DNA of 64,000 nt, from assembly GCA_029690005.1 (NCBI GenBank), contig CP121458.1:2666001-2730000 (forward strand), in the 5' to 3' direction. The notes under the pieces are model-generated. The model was not told where the DNA came from and made no database searches. It saw nothing but the letters and a program-made list of their open reading frames with translations. A program made the position numbers and the translations under genes. The DNA comes from Prescottella defluvii (GTDB taxonomy: Bacteria > Actinomycetota > Actinomycetes > Mycobacteriales > Mycobacteriaceae). The stretch's first letter is position 1. Each line of letters opens with the position of its first letter. Shown piece after piece: positions 10,967 through 19,324 of this stretch.

Positions 10967-11581
10967 GTGGAGACACCGGTGGCGACCTACGTGTCAGCGG
11001 CGCACAGCTTTTCGGCATTGGTTCATGCGATCCCGGAGGCGCGGTGGGACGGACCAGGTCTGGGGGAGTGGGATCTTCGGTCGCTGGTGGGTCACGCATC
11101 GCGCGCATTGACAACGGTCGCGACGTACCTGGGTAGCCCCGCTGAGTCCGTCGACATCGCCGGCCCCGAGCAGTGCTACGCCCATGTGAAGGCCGCGGCG
11201 TCGGCTGTCGATCCGGCCGGGGTGGTCGAACGCGGTCGTCAAGCCGGCGTCGATCTCGGTGCTGACCCCGCAGCTTCGGTCGATGCGCTGGTGGGGGCCG
11301 TGCTCACCCAGCTCGGGGATGGCGAAGACCGTCTGATTCGCGTGATCGGAGGATACGGGATGCAGCTGCATTCGTATCTGCCGACCCGAACCTTCGAGCT
11401 TGCGGTCCACAGTCTCGACATTGCTGCTGCCGCGGATGTCCCCTTCACACTTCCTGACGATGTCCTCGCGGAGACAACCGTGCTGGCGGCGCGAATCGCG
11501 GTGGCGATCGGTGACGGCGCCACTGTGCTGACGGCCTTGACCGGTCGGACGCCGCTACCTGCATCCTTCTCCATCGTGTGA
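10967..11581 (+). CDS. maleylpyruvate-isomerase-fold, mycothiol-dependent enzyme family
   Basis: 204 residues, frame intact. GTG 10967 is preferred because CTAGGGGGAT precedes it. The N-terminal helical bundle (AHSFSALVHAIP, WDLRSLVGHASR) fits the DinB-like/MDMPI metal-binding fold used by mycothiol-dependent enzymes; the His in GHASR and a later H-S-x-D (VHSLDIAAA) are plausible metal ligands. Reaction unknown. It ends 55 bp from a convergent secreted-protein gene. Confidence 0.7.
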   Translation: METPVATYVSAAHSFSALVHAIPEARWDGPGLGEWDLRSLVGHASRALTTVATYLGSPAESVDIAGPEQCYAHVKAAASAVDPAGVVERGRQAGVDLGADPAASVDALVGAVLTQLGDGEDRLIRVIGGYGMQLHSYLPTRTFELAVHSLDIAAAADVPFTLPDDVLAETTVLAARIAVAIGDGATVLTALTGRTPLPASFSIV

Positions 11582-11636
11582 GGACTGGGATCGCCTGACC
11601 GAGCGCGCACTACGGCCTGGTCGATCTGGCGTCGCG

Positions 11637-12115
11637 TCAGAGCGATACGACGGCCTCGATCGGCGGCGCCGACACGTGCGGGGTCTCGGTGCTGAGCCAG
11701 AACCGAACCCGCCCGAGCCCCGAAGCGACAACGGTGGCGTTCCCGGAGGTCTGGTACACGCGGTTCTCCCGGCTGTCCATCGGATACACCGTGCGACTGC
11801 CAGTTGCGCCGGTGTCGAGGTTCTGCCAGTGCACGGTCACCGCGATCATGCACGGGGTCACCTGGTGGGTCAGGTCCGGGCCGTAGAACTCCGGGACAGC
11901 ACGATGTATGCCTCGGCACCCGGCCACCCGCTGGTTAGTCCCACGGTCATCGGGATGCGGACGATGCCGCACCGGCTGATGTCGTCCGACAGCGCCCACG
12001 TGTCCAGCGCGCGCACCGGCACAGGCGCCGCGGCCGCCGTTCCGGCGCCGAGCATCGTCGTCGCGGCCAGTGCGGCGCCGGCGATCGCGATCCGCCCACC
12101 GATGAACTTCCTCAT
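11637..12115 (-). CDS. small exported protein, family shared with the gene at 46053, frame-broken
   Basis: About 159 residues. ATG 12115 is preceded by GAGAGGAACAGC; a signal peptide (RKFIGGRIAIAGAALAATTM...GTAAAAP) follows. The C-terminal half contains VTVHWQNLDTGATGSRTV and a later FWLSTETPHVSAP, with no recognised enzyme motif. The element V-x-V-x-W-x-N-x-x-T-G-A-x-G recurs in the exported protein at 46053-46594. The frame changes near 11900 by one missing base. Confidence 0.65.
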
Positions 12116-12163
12116 GCTGTTCCTCTCCGATTCTGTTGCTGTGCAGCGCGACCGTCGCGTCAG

Positions 12164-12673
12164 TCAGCGGATCAGCGCGACGCCGACGCTCGGGCCGCCG
12201 TCGGGCAGGTGAACGAGGAGGCTGTTGGTGAAGGTGTAGGGCGTGCCGTCGAACACGATGAAGCCGGGGCCGACGTTCGGCTGCACGTACTCGTGCGGGT
12301 TCACCATTACGGATCCGCCGCGGAGGCCGACGTGGAAGTTGTCGGGCGCGACGGCTCCAACTCCGACGAACTTTGTTGTCGGAGTGCTCAGGTCGTCGAT
12401 GTTGTAGACACGCCGGTACTCGGTGCCATCGAAGGTGGCGTTCGGTCCGGTGGACGGCTGCGAGAAGCGGACGGTGCGAACCGCTTCGTAGATGGGGATA
12501 CCGGCGTTCCTGGCGGCGATCAGTCCTTGCACGGTGATCCCATCCGGTGCCGCGACGCTGCTCGAGCCGGTGGCAGGTTCCAGTGATGCGGTTGCGGTGG
12601 CTGCCGTGCCTGCCAGTGCTGCGGTGGTGATCGCGGTGACGGTCAGGAGGCGCTTGACCCGAAGAGCATTCAT
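12164..12673 (-). CDS. secreted hypothetical protein
   Basis: 169 residues with its own signal peptide (KRLLTVTAITTAALAGTAA-TATA) and its own ribosome binding site (GAGGAAG, 8 nt before ATG 12673). In this sequence it is read in frame with the upstream NHL gene, making an artificial 549-residue ORF; the internal signal peptide and binding site show it is separate. Mature part: AARNAGIPIYEAVRTVRF and GTEYRRVYNIDD. Not recognised. Confidence 0.7.
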   Translation of the reverse strand: MNALRVKRLLTVTAITTAALAGTAATATASLEPATGSSSVAAPDGITVQGLIAARNAGIPIYEAVRTVRFSQPSTGPNATFDGTEYRRVYNIDDLSTPTTKFVGVGAVAPDNFHVGLRGGSVMVNPHEYVQPNVGPGFIVFDGTPYTFTNSLLVHLPDGGPSVGVALIR

Positions 12674-12701
12674 GGTGATGGCTTCCTCGAGGTAGGTGTT
12701 G

Positions 12702-13681
12702 TCAGCTTCCGAACGGGAGGGTGATGTCGCCGGTCCCGGGCTGGGTCCGGTGGCATTCACGGGGAGGGACAGAACCTGCCTGTGTCCCGAGTCGGCGATG
12801 TAGACGCGGTCGCCGTCGAGGTCGATGCCGGTCAGTCCGCGGAAGCCGCTGAACGGCAGGGTTACCGGGGTCGAGGTGCCGGCGGGCACCTTGCGGACCG
12901 TGCCGCCGGTTGCGGGCTTGCCGAGGGAGCCGAAATCGCGGTTGTACATATTCGATTCGTCGACGTAGTACACGTCACCGTCGCGGGCGACCAGTCCTGC
13001 GACGTTGCTCACGCCCCGGTAGGGCAGGACGGTCGATTCCTGGGCTCCGGCAGGGAGTGTGAACAGCCTCTTGGTGTACATGTCGGTGACGTATACGTCG
13101 CCGCCATCGACCGCGATCTCGACCGGCCCGCCGTCGAGGCCGCGGAACGGTAGCGCGGTAGGGGTCGACGCCCCCGCAGGCAGTTCGAGGACTCGCTGGT
13201 TGAACGTGTCGGCGACGTAGACGTTGCCGTCCTCGACCGCGATGCCCAACGGTTGTTGCAGCCCGGCGAACGGCAGAACCGTCGGCGTCGACTGTCCGGC
13301 GGCAAGGAGAACGACCCGGTCCTGGTCGAGGACGAACACATTCCCGTCCTCGACTGCGAGGCCCCGAACGTCGGTGAGCTCGCCGAGCGGCAGAACAGAT
13401 GGTGTGGAGGCACCGGGAGGGAGCACGAGAACTTCCTTGGCGGTGTCACTGTTGTTCGCCACGTAGACGGCACCGTTCTCGACGGCGGCACCGACGAGGT
13501 AGTCGGCCGTCGGAAACGCGAACGACGTCTGCCCCGGTACCGGCACCCCGATATCGAGAAGAAAGGACTGAACGGCCATGCCGGCATCGGCGAGCGGATC
13601 CGCCGCCGCCTCCACCGATCCCACCCCCGCGAACACCACCGCGGCTGCGACGCCGACGGCACACCTCTTCACAACGGCCAT
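12702..13681 (-). CDS. secreted PknD-like NHL beta-propeller without kinase, frame-broken near its end
   Basis: About 326 residues. ATG 13681 follows GAGGGGGAAGC; signal peptide (KRCAVGVAAAVVFAGVGSVEA). At least five blades carry the pattern V-x-D-G-(N/D)-V-Y-V-x-D ... LPAG-x-(S/Q)T...LPF, as in GIAVEDGNVYVADTFNQRV and GLTGIDLDGDRVYIADSG. The TVLPF-x-GL phrase is very like the extracellular sensor domain of mycobacterial kinase PknD. One missing base near 12750 hides the stop: the shifted frame ends DITLPFGS at TGA 12702-12704. Likely a binding scaffold at the cell surface; ligand unknown. Confidence 0.78.
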
Positions 13682-13875
13682 GCTTCCCCCTCGGTCGAAT
13701 GGACCACCCCTGGTGTGCGTGACGCTGAATGACGCGAGCGACTCACACACCGCCAATGTCGTTCTGCGGTCGTCGATTGTTACCGGCCATTGACGGAACG
13801 AAAGCGCCCCCACTTATAGGCGATATCGCCGAATTAGTGGGGGTGTTTCCGAATTTGGTTTGCGCGAGGTGAGAT

Positions 13876-14531
13876 TTAGTACTCTGCGTTGGCTCCGTAC
13901 TCGGCCTGCGCACTCGTGAAGCCTTCGAACTCCAGCTGCTCGATCAGTCCTGACTTGGAGAACGACGTCATCTCGAGGTACGTCTTTGCGCTCCGCGCAG
14001 CCTGCTTGTTCCAGTCCGCATTCAAACTGTCCACCGCGTACGTCGCATCACCGGTGGAGAAGCCTTCGAACTCCAGTTGCTCGATCAGTCCGCTGCGCGA
14101 GAAGCCGCTCATGTCGAGGTACGTCTGGGCGGATCGGACGGCGTTCCGCTGACTGGAACTGATCTGCGGTTTGGCCGGGGCAGGCGCGGCGGCGGGGGCC
14201 TTGGGAGCCGGGGCCGGAGCCTCGTGCGTGATGGGCGCCGATACCTCCACCTCCTTGAGCGATGGGGCGGAGCGGGCATCTGCGAGGCGGTGGACGCAGG
14301 TGCCCTCACCTTGGTGGAGGTGGCAGAAGTGGTCGAGGGGGCGGCCACATTGCTCGACTGACTCGTGCCACTTGATGCGGCCACTGTCGCTTCGTCCTTC
14401 TTGTCGTCCTTCGGCGAGGCGATGCCGATGATCACGAAGAGGGCGACGATCGCGCCGACGATCCACGGCCACTTGCGCTTCTTCTTTGCTGTGGGTTCGG
14501 GTTCGGGTATGGGTTGCAACGGTTGAGTCAT
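13876..14531 (-). CDS. membrane-anchored Ltp-domain protein, two Ltp repeats, frame-broken
   Basis: About 218 residues. A short cytosolic start (KKKRKWPW) is followed by one membrane helix (IVGAIVALFVIIGIA), a Ser/Thr- and Pro/Ala-rich linker, and two copies of the Ltp (host cell surface-exposed lipoprotein) motif: TYLDMSGFSRSGLIEQLEFEG and TYLEMTSFSKSGLIEQLEFEG regions, 48 residues apart. In the phage TP-J34 protein this domain blocks DNA injection by other phages; many actinobacterial copies have no known role. One frame change near 14260. ATG 14531 lies 9 nt after GGGGGG. Confidence 0.8.
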
Positions 14532-14838
14532 GGCTGTGAGCCCCCCAGGGGTAGTGCGCCTGAGCATGCGCCCGGCACAATTGGACAAATGTCCAGTAGA
14601 TAGTAAACCAACCGGTCGGCTTGAAGAGCGAAAAGTCCGTCTTCTGCCTCGGGGGCGGGCGAAGACGGACGAGAAGTGCCTCGTCATTGTGCGAGCATCG
14701 CCGGCGGGTACTTCAGCTAGACGTCCGTCGCTGGGAGGACGAAGGACAACAGGGTGCTCGCCCACCGGTACTCCGCTTTCACGAACTTCGGAGAGATTTA
14801 CCGAGGGTGGGGCGTACGGTCAGGTTGGTCGGGATGGA
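14532..14838. other. 307-bp intergenic region
   Basis: No credible gene or RNA seen. It separates two minus-strand membrane-protein genes and presumably holds the promoter of the Ltp gene. Confidence 0.4.
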
Positions 14839-15099
14839 TTACCAAATATTGGCGATCATCATGAACGCGAAGAGGAGCACCACGACAATTTCGATGATTC
14901 CAATCGTGACCGCGGCAACCGCGGCGTTTCCGCCCGTCTCGTACGGGCGGCGATCGGTTTCATAAGCGGCCATGACGCCGAAGACGATTGCGATCGGGGC
15001 GAGGCCGATCAAGGCGCAGAACAATGCGATCTGCGGGGCGGTGTTCGTCCGCTGGGGGATCTGCTGCTGCGTGGCTACAGGCGATGCTGTCGTGGTCAT
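14839..15099 (-). CDS. small two-helix membrane protein (DUF4190-like)
   Basis: 86 residues. A polar N-terminus (TTTASPVATQQQIPQ) is followed by two hydrophobic helices (ALFCALIGLAPIAIVFGVMA and AVAAVTIGIIEIVVVLLFAF) separated by a short charged loop (YETDRRPYETGG). The layout resembles DUF4190 proteins, but the usual loop motif is not clear. No strong ribosome binding site before ATG 15099. Confidence 0.6.
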   Translation of the reverse strand: MTTTASPVATQQQIPQRTNTAPQIALFCALIGLAPIAIVFGVMAAYETDRRPYETGGNAAVAAVTIGIIEIVVVLLFAFMMIANIW

Positions 15100-15353
15100 G
15101 GGCCGAGACGGTATGTCGCCGAGAGTGTCTCCGTGGCCGATTCACTCGAGTTTGGCGACGAAAGGTGTTGTGGCCGTTCTGTCGAGTCTTGTCGGACGGC
15201 GGTGCTACCGTCCATCCCGCGCGCATGGGGGTCACGTAGCGGGGTTGGGGATTCGCTGCGGCTGTGCCATCGACTACAGCTATGCAACTGTCTGTTCTGA
15301 AGTGTGCCGACGTCAGCGAGCATCCAATCATCAGCTTGGAACATCAAGGGGAC

Positions 15354-15386
15354 CCGGCCGAGAAACGAGGGCCGAATCTCGGCCGG
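15354..15386. other. 10-bp perfect hairpin in a 430-bp gene-free stretch
   Basis: CCGGCCGAGA at 15354-15363 pairs with TCTCGGCCGG at 15377-15386 around a 13-nt loop. Between 15100 and 15529 no gene is evident. The hairpin could terminate a transcript or be part of a structured RNA leading into the tRNA-like element downstream. Confidence 0.35.
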
Positions 15387-15529
15387 ATGGAGAAGTGACG
15401 CCCGGGACTTGGACCCGGATCTTCCCGCTCAGCGGGGTGAGTTACTTCCTCCAGGGCCGCAAAGGGAGTCTAGGCGAGAGTAGCCATCCCGTGCCCACAC
15501 TTGCCCACGAAACCCGGTGATTCGACGAG

Positions 15530-15618
15530 ACTGAGCGTGACCCGTCTGCGCTGGTAGAGCGCACTTCGGTCCAACTACCAGGAGGTTCAGGAGGGTTCGA
15601 ATCCCTCCGCTGCCGCCA
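15530..15618 (+). tRNA. tRNA-like 3' half (degenerate or partial tRNA)
   Basis: Ends in a perfect T-arm (GAGGG-TTCGAAT-CCCTC, 15591-15607), a 7-nt 3' acceptor strand CGCTGCC, discriminator G and encoded CCA (15616-15618). A D-arm-like hairpin GCGC-TGGTAGA-GCGC lies at 15548-15562. The middle arm is abnormal: CTTCGGT/ACC-A-GGAG with a 6-nt loop, which is not a regular anticodon arm, and no 5' strand matching GGCAGCG is present. A terminator starts 3 nt after CCA. It may be a tRNA damaged by sequencing errors, a pseudo-tRNA, or the scar of an integration event. No amino acid assigned. Confidence 0.45.
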
Positions 15619-15620
15619 GA

Positions 15621-15650
15621 GCCCCTCACGTGTTGTTGCAGGTGAGGGGC
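15621..15650 (+). terminator. terminator of the tRNA-like transcript
   Basis: GCCCCTCAC pairs with GTGAGGGGC around a 12-nt loop, followed on the plus strand by ATTTCGTTTC, a usual layout after actinobacterial tRNA genes. Confidence 0.75.
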
Positions 15651-16017
15651 ATTTCGTTTCGGGGGTGTTCAGGTACGTCTCGATGGCCTGCTGGGCCTTC
15701 GGGTTGGCGTCGTTCATGCCGATGAGGCCGCCGATGACGGCGCCGGTCGGGCCGCCGATGATGCAACCGGCGAGGCTGCCGGGGAACATGGATATGCAGC
15801 CGATGCCGAGACCGATGACGGCGCCCATCGCGGCCCCCGCGGCGCCGCCCTGCGCCCAGCCGACGCCCAACTCGTTCAGCATGTTGTCCAGTGCCTGCTG
15901 TTTGGTCAGTGCCTGCTGTGTGGCCGGTGGCGGCGGGTCGGCGTGTGCGGTCCCGGCTCCGACGAATACAGCTCCGGTGACCAGCGCCGATGCTGTCACC
16001 TTTGTGATCAGGTTCAT
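15626..16017 (-). CDS. secreted glycine-zipper protein
   Basis: About 130 residues. ATG 16017 follows AAGGTGGGG; signal peptide (ITKVTASALVTGAVFVGAGTAHA), then a Gln-rich stretch (ATQQALTKQQALDNMLNELG) and a Gly/Ala hydrophobic region (GAAGAAMGAVIGLGIGC, GPTGAVIGGLIG) typical of glycine-zipper proteins that insert in membranes. As read, the frame continues to 15442 through the antisense of the tRNA-like element. With one base restored in the C-run near 15660 it stops at 15626, which I prefer. Exact C-terminus uncertain. Confidence 0.65.
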
Positions 16018-16909
16018 CGCGATCCCCACCTTGCGGCCGAAGAACGAGTCCGACCGACTGTAGCCCCGTCATTTCCCCGTTGTGCGGTGAACGCTCTGCA
16101 CCGTTACCTGGTTGCCGCCGTGATGGTCTACCGGGTGCCGCCGTGGGCGAACCCGCCACCGACGACCGACTCCGCAGCGACTCGAGGGGGGCCGGGACGG
16201 GGTACACAGTGTGTAGGTCCTCGCGTCGGTGCCCTCAGTCTGGCTGAGGCCGTGGCCGTGGTTTTCGTTGCGAGCGGGGCACCCAGGGGTGCCGGTATCG
16301 TAGAACCCCACCCCGGAAATTTCCCACGAACCACGTCCCCGTATCGGGTCAGGCCAACACAAGTAGCCCGCCCTCGAATCAGTGCGAGCTTGTGCCGGAC
16401 TCCCACGGCACCAGGCCTGACATCATCGTGGAAGTGCCCCCGCCGGTTCGGAGGATGAACTACACCGGGCCACTTCGGTTTTCGTCTGACGGGGCTGTGA
16501 GCGATGAGCAGGGCGGTACCAGCCTCACTCGGCCGACCACGGGGGTTAGGTGCCGTGATCGACGGGGCGTAGCCGCTACCGGTGGCCGTCGTCGATGGAA
16601 TCGAACCGCTTGGGGGCAACCGCGATCGGATGCTCATGCCCGACCTCCTGCTCGACGAGGGCTGTGCTTTTCCCGGAGCCCAGAGCGAGCGTGGCGTGTA
16701 CGTCTTCGCTGGACGGAACCGCGTCGGTGATGACGCAGGGGTCAGGTGTAGTGCGGGGACGGTTCATGGCGGTTTGTGCTCCCGTTGGGCCGAGGTCCTG
16801 GAAGATGTTGGTAGCACCGACCTGGGCCGATTTGTACCGGCAGCGGGTAGTTGGGTTCCGCACGGATTCCGCACGTGGACTGTTGAAAAGCGAATAACCG
16901 CAGTTCAGA
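16018..16909. other. 0.9-kb gene-poor region between the glycine-zipper gene and tRNA-Arg
   Basis: No convincing gene. A minus-strand reading at 16576-16863 contains a GSGKST phrase but no recognisable protein around it; other ORFs have compositions typical of shadows. This could be decayed mobile DNA next to the tRNA or plain spacer. Confidence 0.35.
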
Positions 16910-16985
16910 TGGTGCCCCGGCAGGAATCGAACCTGCGACCTAGAGATTAGAAGGCTCTTGCTCTATCCAACTGAGCTACGGAGGC
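16910..16985 (-). tRNA. tRNA-Arg (anticodon TCT)
   Basis: Read on the minus strand: acceptor GCCTCCG, TA, D-arm GCTCAGTTGGATAGAGC, anticodon loop CTTCTAA (anticodon TCT, Arg), T-arm GCAGG-TTCGAAT-CCTGC and encoded CCA. The 3' acceptor strand is one G short (CGGGGC instead of the CGGGGGC needed to pair with GCCTCCG), the same single-base loss seen in many genes here. Confidence 0.9.
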
Positions 16986-17044
16986 GCGGCCAAGAGCATA
17001 CCCGCTGAACGGCGGTGCCCCGTGCATCCGGGTGGCGTGTGGCG

Positions 17045-18000
17045 TCAGCTCCAGAGCGTCACGTGGACCTTCGGCTTGAAGTGAGTGACCTCGACGCCGG
17101 TGCCGCGGATCATGGCGTGGATGCGGCGGGGGTGCTGACGAAGTGCAGCAGTTCGGACGCGGCGGGCTGTAGGTGCTGATGGTGGAGTGTCGTGGCGCAC
17201 CACTCGCCGGCGGCGCGCAGGTCCGGTCCCTCGACGAGTCCGAGAGTGCCGTCGGACAGCTCGTCGGTGACGGCGAAGCCGAGCGTCAGTGTCAGTGCGG
17301 ACGACCGGCGGACGGCCTCGACGGCGGCGGCGTCGCTCTGGAAGATCCGCTGCCGGTCCCGGGGGATGTCGAGGACGCGCAGCAGGTGACGCATCACCCC
17401 GTCGCCGCCGGCGGCGGACGGTCCGAGGAACCACGACTGTTCCCGTAGCCGCTGCAGCGTTGGATGGGTGTGGGCCATCGGGTGCTCCGGCGCGCACACG
17501 GTCAGCACCTCGTAGTGCAGGAACGGGTGCACGCACAGCGGTTGGTGTTCGCCGAGCACCCGGGGGCCCAACGCGACGTCGACGGCCCGTGACGAGATGA
17601 GACTCCCGAACTGCCGGACGGGGTGGACGCTCAACTCGACGGAGAGGTCCTTCGCGCGCCCCGCGAACAGGTCGATGAGGCCGGGCGCGGCGTGCTCGGC
17701 GAACAGCGGCGACGCGGCGATCCGGAGCAGACGGCGTCCGTGCCCGGCCTGGCTCACCTCGAGCGCCGTCTGTTGCTGCAGTCCGAGGATCTCGACGGCC
17801 CGGCTCGCGAGGCGCAGCCCGCCGGGGGTGAAGGCCAGACCGGACGGTCGGCGACTGTACAGCGGGTCGTCGAGTTCCTTGCGGAGCTGGGCGATATGCA
17901 TCGAGACGCCCGAATCCGTCATACCCAATTCGCGCGCCGCCGCCCGAACCGATCCGAGCCGCACCACCGCGGAATAGGCTCGCAGTTGAGCGGGAGTCAC
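17045..18000 (-). CDS. LysR-family regulator divergent from the CO dehydrogenase cluster, frame-broken near its end
   Basis: About 318 residues. The N-terminal winged helix-turn-helix (TPAQLRAYSAVVRLGSVR, AARELGMTDSGVSMHIAQL) is typical LysR; the rest is a two-lobed effector domain. GTG 18000 is used, with TCGGGGGC before it; the long upstream extension in the same frame is low-complexity and rejected. The frame changes near 17125; the natural end is HVTLWS at 17045. Placed back-to-back with the cox genes, it is the obvious candidate activator of CO oxidation, as CoxR-like LysR proteins are elsewhere. Effector unknown. Confidence 0.8.
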
Positions 18001-18089
18001 GCCCCCGAGCCTACGACGGCGTTCCAACCCGCAACCGGCGAATGAACCGGTCTCACCAGCGGCGACGGCCGGGGCTGGAGGCTGACGCG

Positions 18090-19216
18090 ATGCGCGACGT
18101 CTTGTCCGATCTGCTCGCAATCTGGCGGGCCGGCGATACCGCGGGATTGGGCACCGTAGTCGCGACTTTCCGGTCCGCACCGCGGGATCCGGGGGCAGCG
18201 ATGGTGGTCGCGCCGGACGGTCGAGTCGCCGGATCGGTGTCGGGCGGGTGCGTCGAGGGCGCCGTCTACGAGTTGGCGTCGGAGGTCGTGGCAACGGGCG
18301 AACCGGTCCTCGAGCGGTACGGCGTGAGCGACGAGGACGCGTTCGCGGTGGGACTCACGTGCGGCGGGATCCTCGACGTGTTCGTCGAAGCGGTCTCGCG
18401 CCACACCTTCCCGGACCTCGACGAGGTCGCGGCCGACATCGAGGCGCAGCGGCCGGTCGCGGTGGCCACCGTGGTCGATCACAGCGATCGCGCGTGGATC
18501 GGTCGCCACCTCGTCGTCCGCCCGGACACGACGAGCGGAACGCTCGGTTCGGCCCGCGCCGACCAAGCCGTCACCGACGACGGGCGCGGCCTGCTCGCCG
18601 CCGGCCGGACCTCCGTTCTCGAGTACGGCCCGGACGGGCAGCGCCGCGGGCGGGGCCTGCGGGTGTTCGTCGCGAGCCACGCGCCGCCGCCGCGGATGCT
18701 GGTGTTCGGGGCGATCGACTTCGCGGCCGCGGTCGCGCGGCAGGGGCCTTCCTCGGCTACCGCGTCACCGTGTGCGACGCGCGTGAGGTGTTCGCCACCG
18801 GCAGCCGGTTCCCGACCGCCGACGAGGTGATCGTCGACTGGCCGCACCGCTACCTCATGGCGCAGGCCGAGGCCGGCGCGATCGACCGCCGCACCGTGAT
18901 CTGTGTGCTCACGCACGACCCCAAGTTCGACGTCCCGCTGCTCGAGGTCGCGCTGCGGCTCCCCGAGGTGGGGTACGTGGGGGCGATGGGGTCCGAACGC
19001 ACCCACCTCGACCGTCTCGCCCGGTTGCGCGAGGCCGGGCTCACGGACGACGAACTGTCCCGGCTGTCGAGCCCGATCGGGCTCGACCTGGGCGCGCGCA
19101 CCCCGGAGGAGACCGCGGTCTCGATCGCGGCCGAGATCATCGCGAGCAGGTGGGGTGGACACGGCCGACCCCTTCGTGACCTGCACGGACGCATCCATCA
19201 CGAACAATCCGGATGA
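18090..19216 (+). CDS. coxI: CoxI/XdhC-family molybdoenzyme maturation factor, frame-broken
   Basis: About 375 residues. The XdhC N-terminal domain (LGTVVATFRSAPRDPGAAM, GSVSGGCVEGAVYE, TCGGILDVFVE) and the C-terminal Rossmann part (RVTVCDAREVFAT, VGAMGSERTH, PIGLDLGARTPEETAVSIA) are complete. Family members bind the molybdenum cofactor and insert it, often after sulfuration, into xanthine-oxidase-family enzymes. ATG 18090 follows GGAGGCTGACGCG. One frame change near 18745. First gene of the cox cluster. Confidence 0.85.
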
Positions 19217-19324
19217 TCACGGCGGGTGAGTCGGCGCCGCGATCAAGTGATCGCTGAATCGTGCTTGACGGCCGCGACCGGAGGGGCACACGCTGGAACC
19301 ATCCCGCACTGTGAGGAGTGCCAC

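Noticed and set aside
12164..13813. A single 549-residue secreted NHL fusion protein
   Set aside because: It contains a second signal peptide and ribosome binding site, and one restored base gives the first gene its own stop at 12702.
15530..15618. A tRNA-Sec or a tmRNA end
   Set aside because: No TCA anticodon, no long variable arm in the right position, and no tmRNA tag or 5' partner was found.
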